Assembly (NCBI GenBank): GCA_963969595.1
Contig: OZ018408.1
Coordinates: 10,475,823 to 10,539,822, forward strand
Direction: 5' to 3'
DNA: 64,000 bases
From: Neckera pumila
Taxonomy: Eukaryota > Streptophyta > Bryopsida > Hypnales > Neckeraceae
The notes beneath the pieces were generated by a model. It was not told the origin of the DNA and ran no database searches. It saw nothing but the letters and a program-made list of their open reading frames with translations. Positions 9,519-21,835 of the stretch are shown here, piece by piece; position 1 is the first letter of the stretch; each line of letters opens with the position of its first letter. Both the position numbers and the translations under genes were made by a program.

Positions 9519-10779
9519 TGTAGAAATCTTACATTTGTACAAAAAAAAATAGAAATACAAACCTATCTACATTGCATTGGAAAAAATTTGAAAAAAAAAT
9601 TTTATGCCTCAAAACACTCTCCAAAGTTGAATATCAAGTGACCAATCAAATGTTTAGGGGTTAAAAGTTGTATCAAAAATTCACAAAGCAATTTTGCATC
9701 ATTATAAGATTTTTGTAGTTAAAAAACATATAAAAATGCTACAAAGCAACAATCCAGATAAGTTCATAACTTCAAGTGTGCGACTAAACTCGCAAAGTAC
9801 TCATCATAAATAAATTTTCCTCTTCTCCTTGTTCTTTTAACCCCTAAAGGACTAAAGATCCCACTTTGGTTGTATTGAGAACTTAGACAAGCTATATTTA
9901 CTTTATAATTTGGAATATTTGCATGAAATCTTTAGGATGAATGCTAATCATGTATCTTTAAAGTAACAAAATCTATTCTTGTTCCTTTCAAAAATTTGCC
10001 TTCTTTTGTTATCCAAAGTTATCATTGATTAATTTATGTTGATTAGCCTTTTGGATAAAAATTAGTTAGAAAAAATATTATGTCATAATTATTTTTGTTG
10101 AATACTCTATTAATATTTGAAGTGAAAGGAAATTGCTACCTATTGGTGTCTCTAGATATCTATACTAAAATTCCCCTTCAAAAGTTCAAACCCAAGGGAT
10201 GAGAATCCATCAATATCTCATAGGATGAGTGGACTTTATTAGAATTGGATTTACAAACATGATTTGAATTATAGAAAAACTAGATTAATGTTTGGGATCA
10301 AATCAGGGATGGAATTGGCCAGTATTCTACCTATTGACATGTGGAGTTTTATTTCATGTCATTCTAATTGCAAAAGTTATAATTTAAAAAAATTTAGTGA
10401 CGAGTTTCATGCAACTAAAATACATTCTAAAATATGTATTAATTAATTTTATTTGATTGTTTAGATTGATACCTCCAAAAATCCATTTGAATCATTTAAT
10501 TTCAAAATTGAAATGAAAATTACTAGGAGTTTCATTGTGTAGTCAATAAAGGTAGAAATCTCATCATGTTGTTTTTGGATTCAATTTTGAAATTTTCCAA
10601 ACACAAACAAAAATGTAGGATTTATATTTCTAAATAGCAACATTTGAGTATTTTCACAATTGAAGCTACAAATTTCAATTTCTTGTCAAACTTATTAGCA
10701 ATTTAGATATTTCTTTCATCAATTACCACCTTCCACTTTATAAATTTTTCAAACATGAATATGAATTTTTTAAATTGGA
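9519..10779. other. Intergenic DNA with two isolated R-family ends
   Basis: No gene is recognised. TTTAGGGGTTAA at 9653-9664 and TTAACCCCTAAAGG at 9837-9850 are end motifs of the R1/R2 elements, facing away from each other across 172 bp. Their partner ends are not visible. Confidence 0.5.
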
Positions 10780-11684
10780 TTAACCCCTAAAGGACCACCA
10801 TGCTTTATTTGGCTACATAGCAATTTCAGGGCATGTATGTGTGGCTGAAGATTTTCATATTTTGGGCCCAAATTTTAATAGAAGGTGGGGACGAGGACTA
10901 AATGTCATCACATTTGGAAATGTAAGTCAAAATTATGGCCTAATATGTTATGCATTTTTTAGAAATGGGCAGTCTAGGTAGATCAAAAAAATTCATTTTT
11001 TTCAAAAACAAAAATTTGAAATTGATTTTAATTATATATACGTGGAAAGCTTTGAATCATTGTATTTTGATCAATGAGTCAAAAGTTATGAGGATTTTTT
11101 GTTTATGGACAGTTATGGATTCTCTACTCTAAAATAAACTTTGAAGTACTTTATCTTATTCAATTTTCAATATTTTTTGAAAAAAATAAAATCATAGGAA
11201 GAAGATTGTTTATTAGAACATTGAAACTATTGGGATTGGCATTTTCCAATTGCATAATTAAATTCTTAACAATTTTGTATTTTGAATCATTCTCTACTCA
11301 TGCCTACTTACTATCTTTTCCCTATATGTTGTACAATTCCAAGTGATCTGAGTTTTTTCAAGCATGTGGCCAACTTGTCTAGGAAAAAGAATCCAAAGAA
11401 GCACTAGCATCTTGGACATTTCTTCATAGAAAATTGAGCTTGTGAAGTGCAGCTGCCTGTTTTTTCATAGAGCCAAAAAAATGATTTCAGTGAACTTGAA
11501 TATTTATATCTTGCAATCCATGTGGTGGAAACTTTTGAAATTTTTACCACATGTTCCCAAGTCAAGATCCTAGAGTTAGATGTATTTAGAATTTTATTTT
11601 TTTCCAGAAATTGGTATATGTGTTAAAAATGGCAATTTTTGAGCATTTCCGGTGAAAACATAATCACATAACTTTAGGGGTTAG
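10780..11684 (+). mobile_element. TTAA-flanked element, family R1 copy A
   Basis: This begins TTAACCCCTAAAGGACC and ends CTTTAGGGG followed by TTAG (TTAA with one change). It is about 905 bp and non-coding. It contains the family landmarks AATTTTAATAGAAGGTGGGG, TCAAAAGTTATG and a right-hand CGGTGAAAACATAATCA stretch. It aligns along its length with copies at 16797, 20906 (inverted), 44507 and 50217. Confidence 0.75.
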
Positions 11685-12007
11685 ATTTTTTTATGTATTT
11701 TCAACCAATATACTGATTGAAATGTATGCAAGTTATAGGATATTATTATTATTTTTAAAATGGTCAAAGGCAAAGCCTCACAAGCAAGGAAAAAATAAAA
11801 TATTTTTAAAGTTTAAGCACATTGCATTTGCAATGGGTGGATGTTTTCACTCTCTAAATTTTAGAAGGGTGTACTAGAATAAGCAAATTAAAGGGCGTTT
11901 TAGTTGGATATGTGAAGGAATAGATATATACAGATGAAAATTTTAGCCATATTTTGGATATGAGTATTTTGAAGCAGTTTTGGGTCTCAAGGCACAACAT
12001 TTGAAGA

Positions 12008-12943
12008 TTAACCCTTAAAGTCCCATTGTCTCTTGGGGGGACAAATTGCATTTTGGGCAAGTCCCTAAAACCTCAGTTTTTAATGAAACCTTTCAAAACT
12101 TTCTCACAAGATAGAAAAAATGATTAGCTTTGTGAGAATATGATTTTTATTTCAAATGGTGACCGGGAGCAAAAGTTATACTACAAAAAGCCTAAAACTA
12201 AATTTGATGCATAGCACAAAAAAAATTGCAGAAAGTCAAAATAAATTTATAATTTTTTTATTCCTAAATATATTATCTTTTTGTCTACATGTGAAGCTTT
12301 GATTCATTATATTTTGACTAATATTGAGAAAGTTAAGGACAATCTTGTTTTGGAAGCATTCTAAGCATCTTCTTGAAAAATAACTTGTAAAGTTCATTTC
12401 TGAATGCAACTTTCCAAAAAATTCAAATTTTTTTCTTGAAAATGTTGTGTTTGCTTGCTAAACAATCTCACCATTGGAATAATTGTGTTTCAATTCCATC
12501 TTGGAGCTAATAACGATTTAAATTTTTTTCAATCTTGGACCTACTTCTACTTAACAGTTTTTTAAAGAGCTAAATCAAGTGTTTTGTTTTTTGAAATTTT
12601 TTTCAAGACTCTGAACTTAATTCTTCAGTATAAAAAATTTTAAGCTCAAAGTCTATAGAGCAAAAAAATTCCACAAATGCCGGCCAAAGTCATCTGAAAT
12701 TGCAGGCCAGTGTTCAAACAAACTATCTTTTTCAACTTTGAATGCTAAAATCTTCCACTCTATAAGGTCAAACATGAAATTTCAGAAATTTTTACCAAAT
12801 AATCTTAGACAAGTGATGTACAAGATCCAATGATTAGATTCTTAAATTTTATTTTATTTTATTTTTTTCTTGGTTGAACGCAACAAAAATGGCAGTTTTG
12901 AGTGGTATTGATAGAAAAATGGCCTTGGGACCTCGGGGATTAA
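12008..12943 (+). mobile_element. TTAA-flanked element, family R2 copy A
   Basis: This starts TTAACCCTTAAAGTCCCATTG and ends GGGGATTAA. It is 936 bp. It is related to R1 in its ends and in phrases such as CAATCTCACCATT, but the body differs. It matches 19186-20107 along its length. No coding capacity. Confidence 0.65.
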
Positions 12944-14929
12944 TTTTCTTTTTAATAGTGGCAACATGTAGGTCTCAACAATTTCTTAATCCTCAAATGC
13001 GAGTCTAAGTCCCTTGGGCTTGGTTTTGAGTTAGTATTTGACAAAAAGTGACTTTTGGATTTTTTGAAAATGTTTCAACCTATTAGACCCAAGTCTTTGA
13101 TAGTAAATATGACTTGTCAAGTACCGCGTTTTGGCTTCAAAATAGTCAAATTTTGTTTACTTTATTGTTTACTTTTGCATGTCTCGACAGTACAAAGTCC
13201 AAGTCCAAGTCCAAGTCAATATTTAATAAAAGTCATATTTTGATTATTTTCCAAGAACAAATGATTTCATTTCAAATTTGGATATTCAAACCCAAAACCT
13301 ACAAAGAAATTTAACCTATAATTACATATCTAAGTCTAAAGGTATGCTAATTTTGCACTCTATAAGAGTGGAAAGCTCAAAGTAATTAATAAACATATTG
13401 AGAATCTAAATGTATTGGCTTCTCGGTACCACATTATTTGATCCAAACTTCTTCAAAATTGATGGAATTGCCTAAAAAATTTGCCATTGTAATTCTCATT
13501 GGGGCTTCAAAATTCAAACTATTCAACAATGATGATTTCATATGATTCTACATCAATCAAAAAGCCTCTCTCAATACAAGCTTTGACTTTGGATCAAAGT
13601 CTTGGTTGAGGGCCTAGAGGTTCATTGTGACAAGTTTCAACCTGTTAGACTTGGTCCCTCTAAATTTCATCATGTGTAGTGAAGACATTTTCTAGTTATT
13701 GTTCCAAAATAAAAACATCGTATAAGATACTCAACTTCGCTAAGTCTTAAGCCTAATCTGGTAATAGATTGCAAGTAACAAACTATAATATTTTGGTTGT
13801 CAAAATGATAACCTTCAATAATTTTTACTTGAAACCTAGGATCACAAGGATTGACCCCCTTATTGCCCCGTGTTTTATCCCTGCAGATAACATTTGAATT
13901 TTTTATTTGGCACCTATGATAAACTTTGCAAATTTTGAATTCATATTTGCAATTAGAGGCCCTCAAAATCAATATGACAGCTATAGAAGTACAAAATTTA
14001 TGTAGAAGCACAAAATAGGGACAAATTTTGACATTTACCCTGGGGTGGGTCAATAAGAAGGTCAATCCTCCCTGGTCGGCCTGGATCAATCGGCCCTCTC
14101 ATTTGTCTGTCAGGGAAAATCTGAAATTTTTTATTTGCTACGTATGATAAATTCTACAAATTCTGAATTCACTTTTGCAATCAAAGACCCCAAATTCGCT
14201 ATTGTAAAAGTAGTGAAATTGGGTTGCCTTGACAATTAGTTTGCCTTATTCTAGAGAAGTTACCTCATGTTACTTCATCACTCATTGCTTGTCCAAATGG
14301 AGGCACAAGCCATTCTCTAATCCCAAGCCATGAATCAATATACCAACCCATACAACACACATATTTCCCCACATCATTGCATCCTTCTACAGTGACTATA
14401 ATACCGATATAGTGTAGAATGTCAATATATTCATGTGGAGCAACCTAATTTCCCGCCGCTATTTAGTGTAGGTGAGGTAAAGAACATAGATTTAATACAA
14501 CACAAAATAGGGAGCTTTTTTTAACATGCACCTCTACCTCGTAGAAAGATTAGAGCAAGGGGTCAATTCACCTTGGCCCCTGGCCAAACAACTCCCTTTA
14601 CAACAAAAGTGGTTGTCAAATCGCTAGCTTAGGCTTGGCTGTTATTTTATGGTTTCTTATTAAGGTAACTACACCTAAAATCGCATGCTTCCTAAAATTG
14701 CACATTGGATATTCTTGCCTAAAATGTATATCCACTGTTTATATGATTCTATGATTGCTTTTGGATATACCTATTCTCAACACTTTGGAAATTTGTAGTT
14801 TATTCACACGGTATCCAATAAATACATTCTAAGAGAATCTAGAATACCCTTTTAAGTACCAATGGGACCCCACAATTTTTTTCAATATAATAGTGAAGAC
14901 CATGCTGAATCAGGCTAAATTGATTAAAT
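12944..14929. other. Non-genic DNA with a dispersed repeat (R3)
   Basis: No credible gene; the open frame at 13670-14089 (minus) lacks any coding character. A repeat phrase around TTTTTTATTTG...TATGATAAA...GAATTCA...TTTGCAAT occurs at 13895-13965 and 14125-14200. A further block at 14466-14540 (GTAAAGAACATAGATTTAA...) is matched in inverted orientation at 18335-18395. A CAATATAATAGTGAAGACCATG phrase near 14883 recurs near 48525 and 48680. Confidence 0.5.
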
Positions 14930-15075
14930 GTGCAATTTACAGTCAGTCACCTTAATGCAATGGAATTTTCCATTTGTTAAAAAAGAAGAAGAAAGTGGTT
15001 GTCAAGGGACAACCAAATCTGAAATGACGTTGTCCAGCCTCACGGCTTGGTTGTTGAGTTTTGTAATTTTTTTTT

Positions 15076-15190
15076 TAATGCAGTGGGTTCTTCCCATTTG
15101 TTCAAAAAATAAAAATAAAAATCTGAAATGACAACCAACAGGCTGCCCTTTTTTTTTTTTTTTTTTACAAATGGGAAACCCATAGCAGGC
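15076..15190. repeat. Small imperfect inverted repeat
   Basis: ATGCAGTGGGTTCTTCCCATTTGT near 15079 pairs imperfectly with ACAAATGGGAAACCCATAG near 15167; a T-run lies inside. A degenerate half (GCAATGGAATTTTCCATTTGTT) lies at 14938. Possibly a decayed miniature element. Confidence 0.45.
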
Positions 15191-15192
15191 TG

Positions 15193-15804
15193 TCTATTTT
15201 TTGCCCTGACATCTGTATAACTACCGTTTATCCCGCAAAAATGCCATAATATTGTATATAGGTATATGTGGTAAAATAAAGACTTCCAGTAAGAGAAATT
15301 GCCGTGATCCATCGTGTTTGTGGCTGTCGCTACTCTTGTCATTTTAAGTCGATGCGAGCCGGATCTGAAAATTCATTTCTTTGGTTCGTTACCAAGAATG
15401 GATGCGGCTATTTTGCTTGGCAACTGCAGCCGAACATCGTCGGTAAGTTAAGGTAAGTTACTCCACTTGCGTTCAAAAGGGGGGAAACTGAAAGCCATCA
15501 ATAGCAGTACTGTAGCACATGTTGAACAGTTGAAGCAAAATAATCTCCTGTAATAAAGTACTGTCCACATTAGATATGTATGAAAAATTAAATTTTTATT
15601 TTTCAGAGATGAAATTACATGTCTTCTTGACTTCACAAAAAATTTAGATTTTTTGGTGGAAAATTGATTTTTTTGAGTATTTTTGAAGAAAAAGTGAAGA
15701 AAAATCACATCAAGTAGAAAATTATTTCCAAAAATCTGAAAATTTCACCATGTGTGTATATTGTAGTGACAAACATCATGGTGTATACTCAATTTCCATT
15801 GTAT
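15193..15804. other. Intergenic DNA, nothing recognised
   Basis: About 600 bp, with a short less AT-rich stretch at 15300-15450. No gene, RNA or repeat end was identified. Confidence 0.5.
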
Positions 15805-16545
15805 ACTAGTGTGACCCTGTGCCGTTGGCCCAATTTTCATCTACTCCCGGTTCCACTCCTGGTTCTACTTCCGATTCTACTCCCAGTTCCACTCCCGGTT
15901 CCACTCCCAGTACCAAGAACGCCACCAAAATCAAAGTAAAAGTAATTTTCTAATTTTTTAATCAATAAATACTTTGAAATTCAATAACTTTTGCACCACC
16001 GCTCCAAACGCCACGAAACCAAGCCCGTGCACCCCTCCTCGCCGAGCCCTTTCCGATGGTACCAAGCATGCGGCCGGGGGATGCACGGTCCGGGAGATCT
16101 CAACGTAACAAACAAAACAAACAAACAAAACAAACAAACAAACAAACAAACAAACAAACAAACAAACAAACAAACAAACAAACAAACAAACAAACAAACA
16201 AACAAACAAACAAACAAACAAACTTAAGGTATAGACTAGTGTGGCCCTGTGCCGTTGGCCCAATTTTCATCCACTTCTAGTTCCACTCCCGGTTCCACTC
16301 CCAGTAGCAAGAACGCCACCAAAATCAAAGTAAAAGTAATTTTCTAATTTTTTAATCAATAAATACTTTGAAATTCAATAACTTTTGCACCACCGCTCCA
16401 AACGCTACGAAACCAAGCCCATGCACCCCTCCTCGGCGAGAGCTTTCCGACGGTACCAAGCACGCGGCCGTGGGATGCACAGTCCGGGAGATCTCAACAT
16501 AACAAACAAAACAAACAAACAAAACAAACAAACAAACAGCCTGAT
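15805..16545 (+). repeat. Direct segmental duplication with unequal simple repeats
   Basis: Copy 1 (15805-16234) and copy 2 (16235-about 16545) both run from ACTAGTGTG(A/G)CCCTGTGCCG to a GGGAGATCTCAAC(G/A)TAACAAAC end. Inside are a 12-bp minisatellite of ACTCCCGGTTCC type (15841-15911, about six units in copy 1 and three in copy 2) and a (CAAA)n tract. The (CAAA)n tract covers about 16107-16223 in copy 1 and only about 40 bp in copy 2. Long open frames here are artefacts of the 4-bp repeat. Confidence 0.85.
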
Positions 16546-16796
16546 TTAAGGTATTGATATTAGAATATAATAGACATGGAAAATACATCCACATTTCAAT
16601 TTGCAATAAAATATTCAATATTAGGAATTTTTTCAAAAATCAAATTGGAGTAGAAACTAGAATAGATGACCTTCATTTTGTTGGTTGGACTCAAACTCAA
16701 AAAATATCATTCTTGTGGAGAAATTTCAGATTCAGAGCAAGGAGCAACAACTTCCCAAAATACAGTAAAATAGCATATTTTGTGATCCAGTTTCTT

Positions 16797-17729
16797 TTAA
16801 TCCCTAAAGGACCAACATGCGTTTTTTGGCCGTATAAAATTTTTGGGCAACTACGTATGACTAGAGATTTCCATATTTTTGGCTGAAATTTTAATAGAAG
16901 GTGGGGGCAAGGAATATCTTTCATATGCACCAAATTTCATGACATTTGGAAATACGAGTCAAAAGTTATGGCCTAATATGTTACTTTTTTTGTAATTGGG
17001 CAGTCCGTGCAGATCAGAAAAAATCACTTTTTTTAAAAACAAAAAGTTGAAATTGGTTTTCTAGAGTTGTATATAGGTAAAAAACTTTGAATCATCTCAT
17101 TTTGATCAATGAGTCAAAAGTTATGAAGATTTTAAGTTTGCGGGCAGTTATAGGTTCTCTACTCTAAAATAAACTTTGAAGTCCTTTACCTTACTCAATT
17201 TTCAATATTTTTTGAAAAAAATAAAATTGTAAGATGTAGATTATTTGTTACAACATTGCCACCATTGGGATTAGCATTTTTCAATTCCATAATTAAATTC
17301 TTGACAATTTTGTATTTTGAATCATTCCCCACTACTATCTATTTACTATTTTTTTCCTATACATTGTACAATTTCAAATGAAGTAAAAATTTTCAAGCAT
17401 GTAGCCAACATGTCTAGGAAAAAGAATCCAAAGAAGTACCATCATTTTGGACATTTTTTCATCGAAAAGTGAGCTTGTGAAGTGCTGCTGCCCTACTTTT
17501 CACAAGGGCAAAAAAATGGTTTTAGTGAATTTGAATGCTTATATCTTGCAATCTACACGGTGGAAATTCCTGAAACTTTTACCACATGTTCTCAAGTCAC
17601 CATACTACAAGATCCTACGGTTACATGTGTCAAAAAAAGTTTTTCTTCAAAAATTGGATACTTGTATTAAAAATGGCAATTTTCGAGCGTTTTCGGTGAG
17701 AACATAGTCATAAAACTTTAAGGGGTTAA
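16797..17729 (+). mobile_element. TTAA-flanked element, family R1 copy B
   Basis: TTAA plus TCCCTAAAGGACCAACATGC at the left and CTTTAAGGGG plus TTAA at the right. It is 933 bp and non-coding. It is the closest direct-strand match of copies C (inverted) and F, and shows the family's full length. Both TTAA flanks are intact. Confidence 0.8.
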
Positions 17730-18043
17730 AATTCTCATTTACATGAACACAAACTGTGGCAAGACTACAATCTCAATTATATACTCTTCATAACCCAATT
17801 TGAAAGGTGAACAACAGAAAAGGGGATAGAAAACTGCTTCCAATCACTTATTATAGAAAATTTTAGTCCTCTAGAGGGCTGCTCCTAAGTGACAAACCGA
17901 ACTACTTCAAAGCTTGGTCTGTCACTTTGGAAAAGTGCCGCAATGAACAGTCAGCCAAGCTGAATCTTGCCGATAGTCAAATTTTGCGATTTTTTTTTTA
18001 ATAAGTTTTAAAGATGATACAATATGACTTATAATTATATTGT

Positions 18044-18318
18044 CGTTAGATGGGATTTGGGGGCATTGGAGGGCCGTTTCAGGTTTGTTCTCTATTCTGG
18101 CCAGATTCAATGAACGCCGGTGCGGACGTGCCAAATTTTTTTTTTCCAAAAAACAATTTTTTATTTTTTTTACCAAAATATTATTTTAAGCATTTAAGAA
18201 AAATAAAAATAAAATGACGTGGCAATTGCTGTGCCATGTCAGCATTTCCGCAGTTTGGGAACGCAGAGGAATGCAAGGGAACTCGGAGCCCTCCAAGCCC
18301 CCTGAATCCCTTCTAATG
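18044..18318. mobile_element. Family M element, copy 2
   Basis: A 275-bp element running from CGTTAGATGGGATTTGG to CCCTTCTAATG. The internal order is the same as copy 1: GGGCATTGGAGGGCCGTTTC, CTGGCCAGATT, a T-rich core, TGACGTGGCA, GGAACGCAG. The flanks (TTGT and CCCA) show no duplication. Confidence 0.7.
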
Positions 18319-18500
18319 CCCAAGCCATTCCAAGGGTGCATGTAAAAAAAGCCCCCTATTTGTGCCGTGTTAAATCTATGTTCTTTACCTCTTTTAGCTA
18401 ATTTGGGGCCTCTGATTGCAAATATGAATTTAGAATTTGCATATTTTATCATGTGTGGCAAATCAATTTTTTTAGGGTTTTTACTAAAGGCCAAAGTTCA
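18319..18500 (-). repeat. Dispersed repeat R3, inverted copy
   Basis: The reverse complement of 18335-18490 matches the 14125-14200 and 14466-14540 blocks, including the AAAGAACATAGATTTAA phrase. It abuts family M copy 2. Confidence 0.5.
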
Positions 18501-19185
18501 CCCCAACCCCGTATATTGGGGTTAGATTTGTTAGGCCCCATGTGAAATCATTTTTTTTTGGTTGAATTTCCATTCGTAAATCCAATTTACAATTTTTAGA
18601 AGTTTATTTTACATGGTTTAGAATATTTCATGACCTTTAGCTATATTCACAGCTTTATCAAAACTTGGGACTTTTCCAATACTTGTGGCTTTGACATCGA
18701 GTTTATTTTTTTAAATTAAGGATATTTTCCTTAATATTTTCTACACTATTCAATCATGCAATGTTGTAGTTTTTGAAAATTCATTAGATGTTGTATTTAA
18801 TTATATTTTGAATAATGATTCAATGAAACTGACCCTAGTGTAGGGTGTACTACAAGTTGTAAAATATTAGATTTTTTGGAGAAATTTTGAAATTATTGCT
18901 TGAATTATTGTAAATTTTTTAAAGAAAAAAATGAAAACATTCATATCAAATGTAAAATACACTCAAAAAAATTAAAATTTTACCATAGATGTATAAATCA
19001 AAGCTATAAATCAAAACTATTGTGTCACTCTAAAATTAGACAATCAACAAACCATGGTCGTAAACGTTCAATGCTCGAAAGCTCTTGGCAAGGAAGGGTG
19101 CATAGATTTTGTTTTGTGGCATTTTGACCTTTCATATGAAAGTTATTGAATTTCAAAATCTTATATGGATTAGAAAATAATTGAA
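18501..19185. other. AT-rich intergenic DNA, nothing recognised
   Basis: About 700 bp without coding or repeat-end signals that can be supported. Confidence 0.5.
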
Positions 19186-20107
19186 TTAACCCCTAAAGGA
19201 CCATTGTCCTTGCGGCAAACATTTGGAATTTCAATGGAGAATCTACGGGCTAAGTTTTTTGTCATGATTTTTTGAATTTTTTTGAAGACAGAAAAACTAA
19301 TAAGCTTTGTGGAAATATGAATATTTTCAATTGGTGCCCAGGAACAAAAGTTATGCCCAAATAAACTCAAACAAGGGAGAGGGGGCAACAAATTTTTTTT
19401 GCAAAATGAAACTTTTTTTTTAAATTTTTTTCCATAGATTATATTTTTGTATATGTGAACAAATTTGGCTCATTCCATTTGGATTTGTTATGAGAAAGTT
19501 ATGGACAATCTTATTTTTTGAGCACTTTGAGCATCTTCATGAAAAAACACACTTGTAGGATTCATTTTTGAACGCAATTTTTACAATTTCTCAAAAGAAA
19601 AAGTTCCATGTGGTTCATTTTTTTTGCTAGAACAATCTCACCATTTGAATAAGTGCATTTTAATTCCATATAAAAGATATTAATATTTTAGATTTTCCTT
19701 CTACCTCATACCTACTTTTACTTAACAATTTTTTTAATAATGAAAATTTCATTTTTTAAATTTTTTTAAATTTTTTACTAGACTCCCAACTCAGTTTTCT
19801 ACTATAAAGATTTAAAGCTCAAAACTTTGTAGTGCAAATACTTAAAGTTAAAAATGTTCAAAGTCAAAAAAGCTAATTCTACAACATGCTCAAACTAGTT
19901 TTTTGCACTTTAAACGCAGATATCTTGCAATTTGTGCAGCCAAAAATTCTGAAAATTTTCCACACATTGTTATACTAGTTAGGTATAAGATCCTATGATT
20001 AGATGTGAATAAAAAATAATTTTCAATTTCTTTTATTCTTTGCTATGGAAATGGCAGTTTTGAGTGTTTTTTGGCAAAAAAAATGGCCTTGGTCTTTTAG
20101 GGATTAA
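19186..20107 (+). mobile_element. TTAA-flanked element, family R2 copy B
   Basis: TTAACCCCTAAAGGACCATTG at the left; TTTTAGGGA then TTAA at the right. It is 922 bp. Shared landmarks with copy A include AAAGTTATG, CAATCTCACCATT and, near the right end, ATGGCCTTGG. Non-coding. Confidence 0.7.
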
Positions 20108-20266
20108 ATTCCCTTTACTTTGGAACATTGGGTGTCCAAAGGTTGCAATACCGCAAGGTCCTTGCACTCCTTCATGCGTAGAGATTTCTATTCACATCAA
20201 AATCACAACCTCTCCTACCGCAACAAGGTCCTTTGCACTTCTATGTGTATAAAAAAATTGATACTG

Positions 20267-20342
20267 CACTAGTAGAAAATTGAGCCTGATCTGTTGTTTT
20301 GGTCGCATTGATCATCAACAGCTGCCTGGTTTTCTACTAGTG
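20267..20342. mobile_element. 76-bp CACTA-type miniature element
   Basis: Terminal inverted repeats CACTAGTAGAAAA and its complement TTTTCTACTAGTG bound a tiny element that folds almost end to end. The CACTA termini are those of the EnSpm superfamily. Flanking triplets CTG and CTA differ at one base, so a 3-bp target duplication is possible but not clean. Confidence 0.6.
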
Positions 20343-20905
20343 CTAAATTAAAATATTAAAAAACTTCTTTTGCTTTTATTGTGACTATGGCAACGGCACA
20401 AGGGCACACCGTTTTGTTTTGAAATAAGGTAGAAGCACCAGTAGTCAATCATTTAAGGAGTTTTGGAGGAGATTGTGTGGAGTATGAGATGGTGGAAATT
20501 TCTCTCATGTAGGAAGATAGGAAATATGGAGATTGCTTAATTTTCAGAATTTAATTTCCAAAATTGAAATTACAGTGTATTTTGGGAACAAAAAAATGCA
20601 TTTCACTAGTAGGCAATGTCTAGAGTCTTCCAATTCTGATTGTTCAAGGATGCTCACTACTTTGGGACATGAGTCATAACCATATTAGTTCCAACCTTGA
20701 AAAAGACATAAAAACAACACTCCAAGCCTATTTTCCAACCTAAGGTTGAAAATAGTGCACCCTACATATTGGATACTAGGCGTGGTCAACAACTGGTGCT
20801 TCTAGCTTACAGCAGTGATTTGGCTATTAAGGTAGGAGGCTCAAATTCTAGAGGGTCATTTAGAACCGCCATATAGACTTCCCTAGAATGGACATGAGGT
20901 GGTCT

Positions 20906-21835
20906 TTAACCCCTAAAGTTCCATGACTATGTTCTCACCAAAAACGCTTGAAAACTGCCATTTTTAATACAAGTATCCAATTTTTGAAGAAAAACTTTTT
21001 TTGACACATGTAACCGTAGGATCTTGTAGTATGGTGACTTGAGAATATATGATAAAAATTTCAGGAATTTCCACCACGTGGATTACAAGATATAAGCATT
21101 CAAATTCACAAAAACCATTTTTTCGGCCTTGCGAAAAACAGGGCAGCAGCACTTCACAAGCTCTCTTTTTGATGAAAAAATGTCCAAAATGATGGTACTT
21201 CTTTGGATTCTTTTTCCTAGACATGTTGGCTACATGCTTGAAAAATTTCACTTCATTTGAAATTGTACAACATATAGGAAAAAAATAGTAAGTATAGTAG
21301 TAGAGAATGATTCGAAATACAAAATTGTCAAGAATTTAATTATGGAATTGAAAAATGCTAATCCCAATGGTGGCAATGTTGTAACAAATAATCTACATCT
21401 TACAATTTTATTTTTTTCAAAAAATATTGAAAATTGAGTAAGGTAAAGGACTTCAAAGTTTATTTTAGAGTAGAGAACCCATAACTGCCCGCAAACTTAA
21501 AATCTTCATAACTTTTGACTCATTGATCAAAATGAGATGATTCAAAGTTTTTTACCTATATACAACTCTAGAAAACCAATTTCAAATTTTTGTTTCTGAA
21601 AAAAGTGATTTTTTCTGATCTACCCAGGCTGCCCAGTTACAAAAAAAAGTAACATATTAGGCCATAACTTTTGACTCGTATTTCCAAATGTCATGAAATT
21701 TGGTGCATATGAAAGATGTTCCTTGCTCCCACCTTCTATTAAAATTTTAGCCAAAAGTATGAAAATCTCTAGTTGTAAGTAGTTGCCCAAAATTTCTATA
21801 TGGCCAAAAAATGCATGTTGGTCCTTTAGGGTTAA
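20906..21835 (-). mobile_element. TTAA-flanked element, family R1 copy C
   Basis: Inverted relative to copies A, B and F. TTAACCCCTAAAGTTCC is at the plus-strand left and CTTTAGGG then TTAA at the right, so both flanks are TTAA. It is 930 bp and matches copy B across its length. Confidence 0.8.

Noticed and set aside
13670..14089. 139-codon minus-strand frame
   Set aside because: It overlaps a dispersed repeat, has no recognisable motif, and its composition follows the AT-rich DNA.
15958..16280. Long frames of repeated CLFV or NKQT residues
   Set aside because: They are translations of the (CAAA)n microsatellite.
20964..21251. A 95-codon frame in R1 copy C, with similar frames in copies B, D and F
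   Set aside because: The frames shift between copies and are broken by indels. The similarity is that of the DNA, not of a selected protein.
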